From an uncultured Tenacibaculum sp. (lineage in GTDB: Bacteria > Bacteroidota > Bacteroidia > Flavobacteriales > Flavobacteriaceae), in assembly GCA_947501615.1 (NCBI GenBank), contig CANMWK010000018.1, positions 1-64,000 of the forward strand: a DNA stretch of 64,000 bases, written 5' to 3'. Below the pieces are notes generated by a model, which saw only the letters and a program-made list of their open reading frames with translations, ran no database searches and was not told where the DNA came from. Below are positions 43,977 to 53,614 of the stretch, piece after piece. A program made the position numbers and the translations under genes. Positions within the stretch are counted from its first letter, which is position 1. Each line of letters opens with the position of its first letter.

Positions 43977-45878
43977 TTATTTTGAATTAGTTTTAGTTTG
44001 TTTACCAAAGAATACATGTGTATTCAATGAATTAATTTTCATTTTTTGTGTTTCCCCGTTAGACCAAGTGACTTTTACCTCAACTTCTTTATTGCAAGTT
44101 TCTAAACCAAAATGAATTTGATTATTAAACGAACGTGAGTAATTTGCCCCAGTACTTCCTACACGTTTTTTTTGTTTTCTTTTGCATGATTTAATTTCTA
44201 CCAAAGCATCTAATGCTGTAGCTTTCCTTGATAAAGAATTCCCTACTATTACAGTTAAATATTTATTTTCTTTTGCTTTAAATAATTGATTCTTGAACAA
44301 ATGCCATTTTCCACGTTCATTACCAATTAAAACATCTTGTCTTCCATCCTTGTTATAATCTATTGTTTCAACAGCCATTCCAATAGCTCCCAATTCTTTT
44401 GTAATTATAGAATGATTTTGATTCTTTTTAAATTTTCTCCCCTCTTCATTTAAGTACAGTAAAGATTTATTGTCGTTTACTAAATTCCCTCTGCGAATCA
44501 CAAGAATATCTTGGAAACCATTATTATCAAAGTCTGCAATTGTTGCAGCAACTGTGTGTTCTTTGTTTAGCACGTTTGCTTTTTTAGTAATATCTCTAAA
44601 TTTCCCTCCATCATTTTCTAATAAAATATCATTTAAACCTTTACGATGTTCTGTTTCCGGATATTGCTTTACCCCATGAACTACACCTGTTCCTGGAGCC
44701 CATAAATACCCACCAATTCTCCATTTATTATTTCCTACATAACCTATGTAAATTCCTTTCTTATCTTTATAGTTAATCGTATCAGGAAAGCCTAAAGCAT
44801 TACTATTCACAAAAGATATATTTTTTCCTGAATGTGTTTCTCCAGAAAACTCATAACGATATCCAGTTTCTCCTATAAAATAAGTGTCATTATTAGGCCA
44901 TTGCGATTGAAAATTTTCTATAGTAAGAACTTCTCCTACATTTAAATCTTCAAATTGAAACGATCCTCTGATAGTATAAAAGCCCCATACGTTTTTTTGC
45001 TTATTAAAAAAGGTCTCTCCTTTTTCAAAATTCAACCCTCTTGTGAAGAATAAATCAACATCTCCATCGTTGTCGTAATCGATTTCAGTAATACTAGTAA
45101 CATCTTCTATAGGAAAAGGAAATATTTCTTTTGTTATGTCTTTATAAGTAAAGCCTTGAGTTCCTTGATAAACTTTAATTGGTCCGCTACCATATAAAAT
45201 AATATCTAAAATAGCATCATTATTCACATCTGTTAGTAATGATTTTTGACCATCACCTTTTGAAGGTGGAAGACTATTCTCAAGTAATAGTGTTCCTAAA
45301 CTATTATTCTTGTATATATAATTTTCACTATCACCTTTTTTTTGTTTGCCAGGAAAAGCAAAATTCAACAAATCTAAAAACCCATTGTTATTAAGATCTG
45401 CAAACTTAACAGTTCTTCCTCTCATCAATTTTAATGGAGGTATAAAATTATGTAATGGAATAAATTTTCTATTTATTATTCTAAATAATTTCGAATTTCT
45501 AGCGTTACTTCCAGAACCTCCTCCCCTAGAGAAAACAACTTCTATATTTCCATCTTGATCAAAATCTCCAGCAGAAACACCATGCAAATCTCCCATGATA
45601 ATATCATAAGGTTTGGCAAATTTCCCTGCATTATTCCAACATACTTGCACTCCAAATCCATGATCATTTATTAACACATCTAAAAATCCATCTTGATCTA
45701 AATCTGCCACTACTGGAGCATCCCATTTTCTTAAGTTTTTTTCCACTCTAGGAAAATCATTTTTAGCTTCAATAAAGCCATCATGAAATTTAGATTGAGA
45801 AAAGATTTCAAAATGCAAAATAAAAATAGCTATGATACATAAAGCTTTAGATTTATTTTTTTGAGCTATGCTCCTCAT
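43977..45878 (-). CDS. secreted FG-GAP/VCBS protein with ASPIC/UnbV domain
   Basis: A 633-residue protein with a signal peptide (ending IFSQ). FG-GAP calcium-binding repeats (DLDQDGFLDVLI, DFDQDGNIEVVF, DVNNDAILDIIL, DYDNDGDVDLFF, DFDNNGFQDILV, DYNKDGRQDVLI) form a beta-propeller. The C-terminal ASPIC/UnbV domain (about 545-625) has VGSTGANYSRSFNNQIHFGL in parts and VTWSNGE. It is a shorter relative of the protein at 25191. Such proteins recur in marine polysaccharide loci; their role is unproven. It lies between GH127 and the sugar porter in the same operon. Confidence 0.87.
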   Translation of the reverse strand: MRSIAQKNKSKALCIIAIFILHFEIFSQSKFHDGFIEAKNDFPRVEKNLRKWDAPVVADLDQDGFLDVLINDHGFGVQVCWNNAGKFAKPYDIIMGDLHGVSAGDFDQDGNIEVVFSRGGGSGSNARNSKLFRIINRKFIPLHNFIPPLKLMRGRTVKFADLNNNGFLDLLNFAFPGKQKKGDSENYIYKNNSLGTLLLENSLPPSKGDGQKSLLTDVNNDAILDIILYGSGPIKVYQGTQGFTYKDITKEIFPFPIEDVTSITEIDYDNDGDVDLFFTRGLNFEKGETFFNKQKNVWGFYTIRGSFQFEDLNVGEVLTIENFQSQWPNNDTYFIGETGYRYEFSGETHSGKNISFVNSNALGFPDTINYKDKKGIYIGYVGNNKWRIGGYLWAPGTGVVHGVKQYPETEHRKGLNDILLENDGGKFRDITKKANVLNKEHTVAATIADFDNNGFQDILVIRRGNLVNDNKSLLYLNEEGRKFKKNQNHSIITKELGAIGMAVETIDYNKDGRQDVLIGNERGKWHLFKNQLFKAKENKYLTVIVGNSLSRKATALDALVEIKSCKRKQKKRVGSTGANYSRSFNNQIHFGLETCNKEVEVKVTWSNGETQKMKINSLNTHVFFGKQTKTNSK

Positions 45879-45961
45879 TTCCTGTTTTTTTTTTAATATT
45901 TAATTGGATTTCAAAATTGTACGTTATAGAAGCATCAAACTATTTCGATGCATAAATATTA

Positions 45962-46016
45962 GCAGTTTTACATTATAAATTCTTTATAACGCTACAAAGT
46001 ATTAAAGTAAAACTGC
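45962..46016 (-). other. 10-bp stem hairpin between GH127 and ASPIC/UnbV genes
   Basis: GCAGTTTTAC (45962-45971) and GTAAAACTGC (46007-46016) are exact inverted copies. The 35-nt loop contains a second repeat TATAAA/TTTATA. No T-run follows on the minus strand. It is probably an mRNA processing or stability element inside the operon. Confidence 0.5.
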
Positions 46017-46045
46017 CAAAAACATATTATGGGGATTAAAAAAAT

Positions 46046-48037
46046 TTACCATACAACTGGCATAAACACAGTCATTTCCGCTTGTCCTCTATTACTCCAA
46101 GCAAAATAAGGCACGAAATTGGTTTGATAAGCTTGCCATTTAGGTGCCGTAATAGTGCTATACATTGAACTTTTATTTGTTTCACGTAATAATAACTCTC
46201 CTGTAACTGTAGTCACCCCTCCTAAGAAATCAGGTTTGTGTTCTATTTCTAATGGGGTTTTACCATTAATATACACATCTAAGATACTAGTATCTTTAGG
46301 AAGATCAGGAGATTCAATACAATACACTACTGGACCTCTTTTTATAGCAACTTGATTTTTAACTTCTTCAATACGTGGATGTCCTTCTACAAAATGAGTT
46401 TCCATAGGAACTCCTAAAGTAATAACATCTCCTTTATTCCATTTACGATTAATTACAGCATACTGTCCTGGTACAATATCCATATCTGGTTTTTCTCCAT
46501 TAATTAAAACGGTAGCCTCACTTGCCCAACCAGGTATACGTAGCATGATATCAAAGCTCTCTTCCTTACACTCATTTACTGTTAAGTTTATAACACCTTC
46601 CCATGGATAATTTGTCTCTTGTGTAACTTTAATAGTTGAGCCGTCTAATAGTTTAGTTTCTAAAACACTACTACCAAAAAGATTTACTGCTAAACCATTA
46701 TCTGATAAGTTGTACGCCCATTCAGAAACTCTAGCAATTGTTCTTACTAAGTTAGGTGGACAACAAAAACAGTGTAAATATGGTTTTCTTTCAGGTGTTT
46801 CTGTTACATCTGCATGTGCATCGTAATCTCTTGTATCATTTACCATACGTAGTGGGTTCGCATAAAAATACTCCGTTCCAGACAAACTAATACCTGAAAG
46901 TGCACTGTTATACATCACCAATTCTATAATATCAGCATACTTAGATTCTGCTTTAACTCCTAACATTCGATAACTAAACATCGCGTTACAAAGGTTTGCA
47001 CAAGTTTCATTATAAGCTGTCATGTTTGGCATCATGTAGTCGTCTATAAAACCTTCTTCGATCATATCTCTATTCTTCGAAGCTCCATAATGTGTTTGTC
47101 CTACAGCACCAGTAACATACATTTTTTTATTAGTCACACTTTCCCAAAGTCTATCTAATGCATCTATTAAAGCTTGCTCACCTGTTTCAGCATATAAATC
47201 TGTTGCTCCAGCGTAGTAATACAAAGCCAAAACTGCGTGTCCTACAGGCTCTGTAGCATCACGAAGTGCTGTACGTTCTTGAACCATATCTCCGATAGGA
47301 TAACCTTCGGTAGTTGAATGATGTTCTACATCATATTTTCCTCTATTATTTATAAAACGTTCAGCTAATTCTAAATACTTTCGATCACCAACAGTACGGT
47401 ATAATTTTACCAAACCCATTATTTGAGTTTGATTAAACCCGAAACGACCAAAATGTTTTGTTTCTGGCATAAAAATCGTATGTAATAAATCAGCGTGCTT
47501 TAAGGCAATATTTAAAAAATTAGTTTTCCCTGTTACATTATAATGAGCACAAGCTGTTAGTAGCAAATGTCCCGTATTATACATTTCATGATACTTTCTA
47601 TTTTCATATCGATCTGCATCATCTCTCAATTGAATTTGAGTTTGTAAATATCCATCTTCTTCTTGAGCTCTACCTATAATTTCAATATGTTCATCTAGCT
47701 GTTTCAGCAAATTTTCGTCTTTATTATGTGCATATACATACACCATTGCTTCTAAAAACTTATAAAAATCACCATCATGCCAATACATTCCTTGATGTTC
47801 TCCTTCTTTTTCTCCAGCAGCAATTTTAAAATTATTCAACGCATGACCAACATCACCACAAAGAACATCTCCCATGTAAGGCACCATAATATCTTCGCAA
47901 ACTTTAAATTTATCTGCCCAAAAACCTGTGGTCCATTTACAATCGCCTACTTTAATATTTTTTAATTTTGTATGTATCTCAAATTTTTTCTTATCCAACA
48001 ATTCTTTTCCTATAATATTTGCCGATTCTGTCATCAT
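46046..48037 (-). CDS. GH127 glycoside hydrolase (probable anhydrogalactosidase)
   Basis: A 663-residue cytoplasmic protein without a signal peptide. It is a GH127 (DUF1680) member: an (alpha/alpha)6 barrel with NETCANL (E344, C346) and the zinc/nucleophile cysteines HCFCCPPN (C423, C425, C426), matching the E-C-C-C site of beta-L-arabinofuranosidase HypBA1. In Zobellia carrageenan degradation, GH127 members act as alpha-1,3-(3,6-anhydro)-D-galactosidases. The sulfatase and DgoK/DgoA genes alongside favour that role over arabinofuranosidase. It would split desulfated neocarrabiose into galactose and anhydrogalactose inside the cell. Confidence 0.9.
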   Translation of the reverse strand: MMTESANIIGKELLDKKKFEIHTKLKNIKVGDCKWTTGFWADKFKVCEDIMVPYMGDVLCGDVGHALNNFKIAAGEKEGEHQGMYWHDGDFYKFLEAMVYVYAHNKDENLLKQLDEHIEIIGRAQEEDGYLQTQIQLRDDADRYENRKYHEMYNTGHLLLTACAHYNVTGKTNFLNIALKHADLLHTIFMPETKHFGRFGFNQTQIMGLVKLYRTVGDRKYLELAERFINNRGKYDVEHHSTTEGYPIGDMVQERTALRDATEPVGHAVLALYYYAGATDLYAETGEQALIDALDRLWESVTNKKMYVTGAVGQTHYGASKNRDMIEEGFIDDYMMPNMTAYNETCANLCNAMFSYRMLGVKAESKYADIIELVMYNSALSGISLSGTEYFYANPLRMVNDTRDYDAHADVTETPERKPYLHCFCCPPNLVRTIARVSEWAYNLSDNGLAVNLFGSSVLETKLLDGSTIKVTQETNYPWEGVINLTVNECKEESFDIMLRIPGWASEATVLINGEKPDMDIVPGQYAVINRKWNKGDVITLGVPMETHFVEGHPRIEEVKNQVAIKRGPVVYCIESPDLPKDTSILDVYINGKTPLEIEHKPDFLGGVTTVTGELLLRETNKSSMYSTITAPKWQAYQTNFVPYFAWSNRGQAEMTVFMPVVW

Positions 48038-48109
48038 AATAGCGTCAATACTTTTTTAATAAAAATGAAACTCTTTTATAGTTCCTAGACTTATTTTTAT
48101 TTCAATTAT

Positions 48110-49543
48110 TTAATTTTTTATATCTTTTTTGGTATTAAAATCAGATTTTTCCTGTCCTTTGTTCCAATATTTATCCATTCTATCAATATCATATTTTTCA
48201 TAACTTTTTTTCAACATCCATCTAGGTCTTTCTAAAGTTAACTCCCATTCAAACAATTCCTTATACATAGCACGAAATAACTCAGGATGCTCTGAAGAAA
48301 CATCGTATAATTCTTTTTCATCTTCTACAATATTAAATAGTTGAGCCGGCCTGTCAGGAAAACGTATTAATTTCCAGTCTCCTTTTCGTATGGCTCCTCT
48401 TCCATCTTTTCTCCAAAACAATGATTCATGTGGTCTATTTACATTTTCTCCTTTTACATAAGGTAATAAATCTACACCATCAATATTTTTAACTTCTTCA
48501 ACATTCCCACCTCCCATGGCATAAAAAGTTGGTAGAAGATCGAAAGTACTTACAGGATAATCGTACGTTGTACTTGCTTTCATTTGTTTAGGTAATTTCA
48601 TTATAAAAGGAACCCTAATACCACCTTCTAAATGATTTGATTTTGTTCCACTTAACGGAGTATTAATCGAAGCATTTTTATCCGTAGGACCTCCATTATC
48701 ATTTGTAAAAACAATTACTGTATTATCTTCTAATCCTAATTCTTTTAACTTTTCAACAATTCTTCCGCAAGCTCTATCTAATGCCAATGTCATTGCTGCT
48801 ACTTCTTTTCTTTTCCCTTTTAAATTCGGAAACTTTTTCAAATCCTCTTCTTTTGCATCCATAGGAGTATGGACGGCATTAAACGAAACAAATGCAAAAA
48901 AGGGTTTTGTTTTATTTTTTTCAATAAAATTAATTGTTTGATCTGCTAATACATCAGTTAAATATCCGTCATGTTCTTTATAATTCCCAAACCCTTCTTC
49001 TAACCAATTTAAACGATCTTTTGGTAATTTTTTGTATGCAAAATAATCTCGAGCGCCTCCTCTAAAACCATAAAACTCATCAAACCCTCTTTTTGTGGGA
49101 TGAAAACGATCGGCTCCACCGACATGCCATTTACCATAAAAAGCTGTTGTATAACCTATTTTTTTCATGTAATCACCTATAGTTTTTTCACTAACAGGAA
49201 TCCCCATCTCTTCGTTATCTTGAGCAGAAACTGCACTCATATAACCAGGCACATTATTTTCCTCATAACCATACCGTTGTTGGTATTTCCCTGTTAACAA
49301 ACCTGCTCTCGAAGGTCCACAAGTAGGATCTGTTACATATGCTTGCTTAAAACGGACACTTTTCTTTGCTAATTGATCTAGATTAGGAGTTATCATTTCT
49401 TTACTACCCTGAAAACCAAAATCATTATACCCTGCATCATCTGCAAAAAGCAATATAATGTTAGGTTTTTTTTGTGCGTGAATATTCCCACACACACAAA
49501 TAACAAACAATAAGAAAAAGATTTGTGTTTTATTTTTTATCAT
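48110..49543 (-). CDS. S1-family formylglycine sulfatase
   Basis: A 477-residue secreted sulfatase, signal peptide ending IHAQ. The metal-binding acids D35 and D36 lie in LLFADDAGYND. The maturation motif C75-G-P-S-R (CxPSR) is followed by AGLLTGKY. Further conserved parts are GKWHVGG, HTP and VFTNDNGG. The active cysteine needs conversion to formylglycine by a maturase not seen in this window. It is the first gene of the minus-strand operon with GH127, so it probably removes sulfate from galactan oligosaccharides in the periplasm; which sulfate position is not readable. Confidence 0.94.
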   Translation of the reverse strand: MIKNKTQIFFLLFVICVCGNIHAQKKPNIILLFADDAGYNDFGFQGSKEMITPNLDQLAKKSVRFKQAYVTDPTCGPSRAGLLTGKYQQRYGYEENNVPGYMSAVSAQDNEEMGIPVSEKTIGDYMKKIGYTTAFYGKWHVGGADRFHPTKRGFDEFYGFRGGARDYFAYKKLPKDRLNWLEEGFGNYKEHDGYLTDVLADQTINFIEKNKTKPFFAFVSFNAVHTPMDAKEEDLKKFPNLKGKRKEVAAMTLALDRACGRIVEKLKELGLEDNTVIVFTNDNGGPTDKNASINTPLSGTKSNHLEGGIRVPFIMKLPKQMKASTTYDYPVSTFDLLPTFYAMGGGNVEEVKNIDGVDLLPYVKGENVNRPHESLFWRKDGRGAIRKGDWKLIRFPDRPAQLFNIVEDEKELYDVSSEHPELFRAMYKELFEWELTLERPRWMLKKSYEKYDIDRMDKYWNKGQEKSDFNTKKDIKN

Positions 49544-49862
49544 ATAATTATTAGCTTTAATAACATCTAACCGTCAAATTTACACTATAGACTATCATTC
49601 ATATTAGTTTATTTTATCGTATCTCTATTATATTTTACCCTAACTTTTCCCTAATCCTTTTTAAGAGAAAAATAAAAAACAAAATAACACCCTACAAAAC
49701 AAACATTTAAAACAATTTTGAAACAATAGGTAAAATAAAGTCACTAAAAGGTAATTTACACCATCTTCGATTCTCTCATTTTTTATTCTTTTGTCTCTAT
49801 TTACTTAGATAAAGACAAAAATCAGCCATCCGCTGTTTTATAAAAACACGTTATTTAATATT
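49544..49862. other. divergent regulatory region, sulfatase / dgoK
   Basis: A 319-bp region between the divergent operons. On the minus strand TAAATTTG (49575-49582) is a perfect -7 box 32 nt before the sulfatase start; no good TTTG at -33 was found, which fits an activated promoter. No -33/-7 pair was found with confidence for dgoK. Confidence 0.45.
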
Positions 49863-50819
49863 ATGCTGGATACATATTTCATAAGTTGTGATTGGGGTAC
49901 AACTAACTTTAGATTACGAGTTATTGATACTAATACTCTAATTGTAATTGAGGAAGTAAAAACTAATTTTGGAATAAAAACATTATATGATAAGTATAAG
50001 ACTGATAATGACACTTTAACTCAAACTGCTTTTTTCTCTAAGTATTTAAAAAATGAAATTCAAAAATTTTCAAAAGAATTTCAAAACCTTACAATAGTTG
50101 TTACAGGTATGGCTTCCTCTAATATAGGATTACAAAACATGCCTTATGCTGATTTCCCTTTTTGTTTTAGTGGAAGTAATCTTAATTGGCAATATCTTGA
50201 AACAGAAAATGATTTAAAAATTATTTTAATTTCTGGAATAAAAGATTCTTCAGGGATGATGAGAGGAGAAGAAACTCAGGCTATCGGCTTGGAACAGTAT
50301 TTAAATAATACAAAACAGGGTATTCTTTTATTACCTGGCACACATAGCAAACACATTACATTTATTAATAATGATTTTGTCTCTCTAAAAAATTTTATGA
50401 CAGGTGAATTATTTGAAGTTTTAACCACTTCAAGCATTCTTGCCAACTCTGTTACTTCAACACTTTGGGATTCAAGTAAAATTAAAGCTTTTGAGGCTGG
50501 TGTTCTTACAGGTTGTAAGAACGAGCTATCTGCAAACTTATTTAATGTACGAGTAAGGGATGTCTTAGAAAACGCCAACAAGTATGATAATTATTATTTT
50601 TTAAGTGGAATGCTTATCGGTGATGAATTATCATATTTAAAAAACAAATCTTCTAAAATATTCCTAGCAGCTTCCAATCCTATTTTTAACATGTACAAAA
50701 CTGCTTTAGAAATAATTACAAATAAAAACCAACTTGTTTTGTTAGATGATTTAGCTTTAAAAAATGCACTTCTAATTGGACAAAAAAAAATATTAACATT
50801 ACATGAAAACAAAAACTAA
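49863..50819 (+). CDS. dgoK: 2-dehydro-3-deoxygalactonokinase
   Basis: A 318-residue cytoplasmic sugar-acid kinase. It matches DgoK: the N-terminal phosphate-binding CDWGTTNFRLRVID, VVTGMASSNIG, MMRGEETQ, LLPGTHSKH and LSGMLIGDEL. It phosphorylates 2-keto-3-deoxy-D-galactonate to the 6-phosphate. In carrageenan degradation the same step is DauC, the third step for 3,6-anhydro-D-galactose. It overlaps dgoA by 17 nt and leads an operon dgoK-dgoA-galK-galT. Confidence 0.93.
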   Translation: MLDTYFISCDWGTTNFRLRVIDTNTLIVIEEVKTNFGIKTLYDKYKTDNDTLTQTAFFSKYLKNEIQKFSKEFQNLTIVVTGMASSNIGLQNMPYADFPFCFSGSNLNWQYLETENDLKIILISGIKDSSGMMRGEETQAIGLEQYLNNTKQGILLLPGTHSKHITFINNDFVSLKNFMTGELFEVLTTSSILANSVTSTLWDSSKIKAFEAGVLTGCKNELSANLFNVRVRDVLENANKYDNYYFLSGMLIGDELSYLKNKSSKIFLAASNPIFNMYKTALEIITNKNQLVLLDDLALKNALLIGQKKILTLHENKN

Positions 50820-51456
50820 TACTACTTTTTCTTGGGACTTGTTCTACAAAGCTCCTATTGTCGGTATTGTTAGAGGTTTATCTCTAGATAACTGTATAGA
50901 AATAGCTAAAACTTTTTTAGAAGCAGAACTGTATACTTTAGAAATTACAATGAATACTAAAGATGTACTTAAAATCATATCGCTTCTAAACACAAAATTC
51001 CCAGAACTTAATGTAGGAGCAGGAACCGTTTGTACATTAGACGACTGTAAAGCTGCCATTAAAAATGGTTCTCAATTTATTGTTACTCCAATAATAGATG
51101 AGCATGTAATTAATTATTGTGTTTCTGAAAACATACCAATTTTCCCTGGCGCTTATACCCCTTCAGAAATCTATAAAGCTTGGACTTTAGGTGCTTCAGC
51201 TGTAAAAGTTTTTCCCGCAACACAACTTGGACCAAAGTATATTAAAGATGTTTTAGCTCCATTGAACACTATAAAACTGTTACCAACTGGAGGCGTTTCT
51301 AAGGAGAATATTTATTCATTCTTTGAAGTTGGTGCTACAGGTGTAGGTATGGGAAGTTCTTTACTTCATAAACAGTATATAAAGGATGGTGATTTTAATG
51401 CTTTAAAAAACCATTTTATTAACGTAAAACAACAAATTCAAGATTTTACAGCATGA
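50803..51456 (+). CDS. dgoA: 2-dehydro-3-deoxy-6-phosphogalactonate aldolase
   Basis: A 217-residue class I aldolase of the KDPG/KDPGal family. It has the IVGIVRG phosphate loop, the general base glutamate in LEITMNT, GAGTV, FIVTPI and the Schiff-base lysine in AVKVFPA, then LLPTGGV and GMGSSL. It cleaves 2-keto-3-deoxy-6-phosphogalactonate into pyruvate and glyceraldehyde 3-phosphate (DauD in anhydrogalactose catabolism). The neighbouring dgoK decides for the galacto rather than the gluco substrate. It overlaps both dgoK (17 nt) and galK (4 nt). Confidence 0.93.
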   Translation: MKTKTNTTFSWDLFYKAPIVGIVRGLSLDNCIEIAKTFLEAELYTLEITMNTKDVLKIISLLNTKFPELNVGAGTVCTLDDCKAAIKNGSQFIVTPIIDEHVINYCVSENIPIFPGAYTPSEIYKAWTLGASAVKVFPATQLGPKYIKDVLAPLNTIKLLPTGGVSKENIYSFFEVGATGVGMGSSLLHKQYIKDGDFNALKNHFINVKQQIQDFTA

Positions 51457-52580
51457 ATATGAATCCTAAGAAAAAATATGATGTGATAATTGAGTCTCCA
51501 GGAAGAATTAATCTTATTGGGGAGCATGTTGATTATAGTGGCGGTCATGTGCTTCCTGCTGCAATTGACAAAAAAATCACATTAAGTTTCACCAAAAACA
51601 ACACTAAAACTTGTACTGTTTATTCTGAAAATTTTAAAAATCATTTTGATATTAAGTTAGATAATTTAAAAAGAAGTGATGTAGAATGGCATAACTATAT
51701 TATAGGAGTAATTTTTCATATTAACGTATTAAAACCTGATACTATAAAAGGGTTTGATTGCACTATTCATAGTAATTTACCTTTAGGTTCAGGTGTGAGT
51801 TCTTCTGCTGCTTTAGAATGTGGTGTTGCTAAAGGTTTAAATGAGCTTTTTGATATTGGTCTTACTGACTTGGAAATTATTACGGTATCTAAAGATGCTG
51901 AACACACGTTTGTAGGAACAAAATGTGGAATTATGGATCAGTTTGCAGTTGTTAAAGGTTCAAAAAATCATTTACTTTTATTAAACTGCGAAACACTCGA
52001 TCATCAATTAATTCCTGCGGATTTTGGTGATTACCGTATCATTTTATTGAATACAAATGTTTCACATAATTTAGCTACCAGTGAATATAATGTAAGGCGA
52101 GACGAATGTAACACTGCATTAGAAGCGATAAATAAAAAATATCCTCAATATACACTACTTGCTCAAGTGACTCCAGAAATCATTCAAGAGTTCAAAAATA
52201 TTTTGCCTCAAAAAATTTTCAATAGAGCTCTATATATCACTAAGGAAAATAGACGTACACTTTATGCTGTTGAATGTCTTAAAAATAAAGATATAAAAGG
52301 TTTTGGCGAATGGTTATACAAATCTCACAGAGGCTTAACTAGTTTGTTTGAAGTAAGTTGTGATGAACTAGATTTTTTAGTAGATTTTACACATGGTTTA
52401 AATTATGTAGTTGGAGCCAGAATGATGGGTGGTGGTTTTGGTGGTTGTACCATCAACATTATACACAAAGACTCTTGTGATGAATTTATTAATAGCATCT
52501 CTCCTGCATATCTAGAAAAATTCAACATTAACCTGACACCAATTACAGTAGCTATAAGTAATGGAGTTTCTAAAATTTAA
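51453..52580 (+). CDS. galK: galactokinase
   Basis: A 375-residue GHMP kinase. The galactokinase signature GRINLIGEHVDYSGGHVLP (in the first 32 residues), the ATP-binding PLGSGVSSSAALE, the catalytic-type CGIMDQFAV and the C-terminal MMGGGFGGCTI are all visible. It makes galactose 1-phosphate. The ATG overlaps the dgoA stop (ATGA-type coupling). It places the first Leloir kinase in one transcript with the anhydrogalactose end enzymes. Confidence 0.95.
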   Translation: MNMNPKKKYDVIIESPGRINLIGEHVDYSGGHVLPAAIDKKITLSFTKNNTKTCTVYSENFKNHFDIKLDNLKRSDVEWHNYIIGVIFHINVLKPDTIKGFDCTIHSNLPLGSGVSSSAALECGVAKGLNELFDIGLTDLEIITVSKDAEHTFVGTKCGIMDQFAVVKGSKNHLLLLNCETLDHQLIPADFGDYRIILLNTNVSHNLATSEYNVRRDECNTALEAINKKYPQYTLLAQVTPEIIQEFKNILPQKIFNRALYITKENRRTLYAVECLKNKDIKGFGEWLYKSHRGLTSLFEVSCDELDFLVDFTHGLNYVVGARMMGGGFGGCTINIIHKDSCDEFINSISPAYLEKFNINLTPITVAISNGVSKI

Positions 52581-52582
52581 TT

Positions 52583-53614
52583 ATGGCTTTTAATTCAAAA
52601 TCACATAGACGTTTTAACATCTTAACAGGAGAATGGATACTTGTTTCTCCGCATAGAACTAAAAGACCTTGGCAAGGAAAGACAGATAAACCTACGGTAC
52701 CAGAAAAAGTAACTTATGATCCTAACTGTTATTTATGTCCAGGAAACACTAGAGCTAATGGAGTTACCAATCCAGATTATAAAACTACTTACAGTTTTAA
52801 AAATGATTTTGCTGCTTTAATTGAAGATCAAACACATGAAAGTTACAGTGAAGGTTTGCTAAAAGCAGAAACTGAAGAAGGGGTTTGTAAAGTCATTTGC
52901 TTTTCTCCAGATCATTCATTAACACTTCCTTTAATGTCTATAACCGAAATTTTAAACGTTATTAATTTATGGCAGGAAGAATATATAGCATTAGGACAAC
53001 AATCAAGTATTAATCATGTTCAAATATTTGAAAACAAAGGGGCTATTATGGGATGTAGCAACCCTCATCCGCATGGTCAAATTTGGGCTCAAACATCCAT
53101 TCCTGAAGTAGTTTTACAGAAACAAAAGCATCAAAAAAAGTTTTGGGATGATCAAAAGAAAAGTTTATTAAAAGTATATATTCAACAAGAGTTACAATTA
53201 GATGAACGTATCATTTTAAAAAATGAACATTTTGTTGCTTTAGTTCCTTTTTGGGCTGTTTGGCCATATGAAACTATGATTGTACCTCTAAAACACTATC
53301 AACATATTGGGCAATTAAATTTAGAAGAAAAAAAAGCTTTTGCAGATATTCTAAAGAAACTAACCATAAAGTATGATAATCTTTTTGAAACATCGTTTCC
53401 TTATTCGTCAGGTATTCATCAAAGTCCTACAGATAAAGAACATCCAGAATGGCATTTCCACATGTCTTTTTATCCTCCATTACTAAGGTCTGCTGAAGTA
53501 AAAAAATTCATGGTAGGATATGAAATGTTTGCAAATGCACAAAGAGATATTACAGCGGAACAAGCTGCAAATACACTTAAAGAGTTAAGTAATCATCATT
53601 ATAGCATAATGTAA
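52583..53614 (+). CDS. galT: galactose-1-phosphate uridylyltransferase
   Basis: A 343-residue enzyme. It has the zinc ligands CYLCPG (residues 49-54), the catalytic CSNPHPHGQIW with the active-site HPH histidine, and the second-half HQSPTDKEHPEWHFHMSFYPP. It exchanges UMP between UDP-glucose and galactose 1-phosphate. It starts 2 nt after galK. UDP-galactose 4-epimerase (galE), needed to close the cycle, is not in the window. Confidence 0.95.
   Translation: MAFNSKSHRRFNILTGEWILVSPHRTKRPWQGKTDKPTVPEKVTYDPNCYLCPGNTRANGVTNPDYKTTYSFKNDFAALIEDQTHESYSEGLLKAETEEGVCKVICFSPDHSLTLPLMSITEILNVINLWQEEYIALGQQSSINHVQIFENKGAIMGCSNPHPHGQIWAQTSIPEVVLQKQKHQKKFWDDQKKSLLKVYIQQELQLDERIILKNEHFVALVPFWAVWPYETMIVPLKHYQHIGQLNLEEKKAFADILKKLTIKYDNLFETSFPYSSGIHQSPTDKEHPEWHFHMSFYPPLLRSAEVKKFMVGYEMFANAQRDITAEQAANTLKELSNHHYSIM

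Noticed and set aside
46046..48037. GH127 protein as beta-L-arabinofuranosidase
   Set aside because: The family allows it, but no arabinan genes are near, while sulfatases, DgoK/DgoA and GH16 are; kept only as an alternative.
50803..51456. Aldolase as an Entner-Doudoroff KDPG aldolase (Eda)
   Set aside because: The family covers both, but overlap with dgoK and the galactose genes favours the KDPGal enzyme; no 6-phosphogluconate dehydratase is present.
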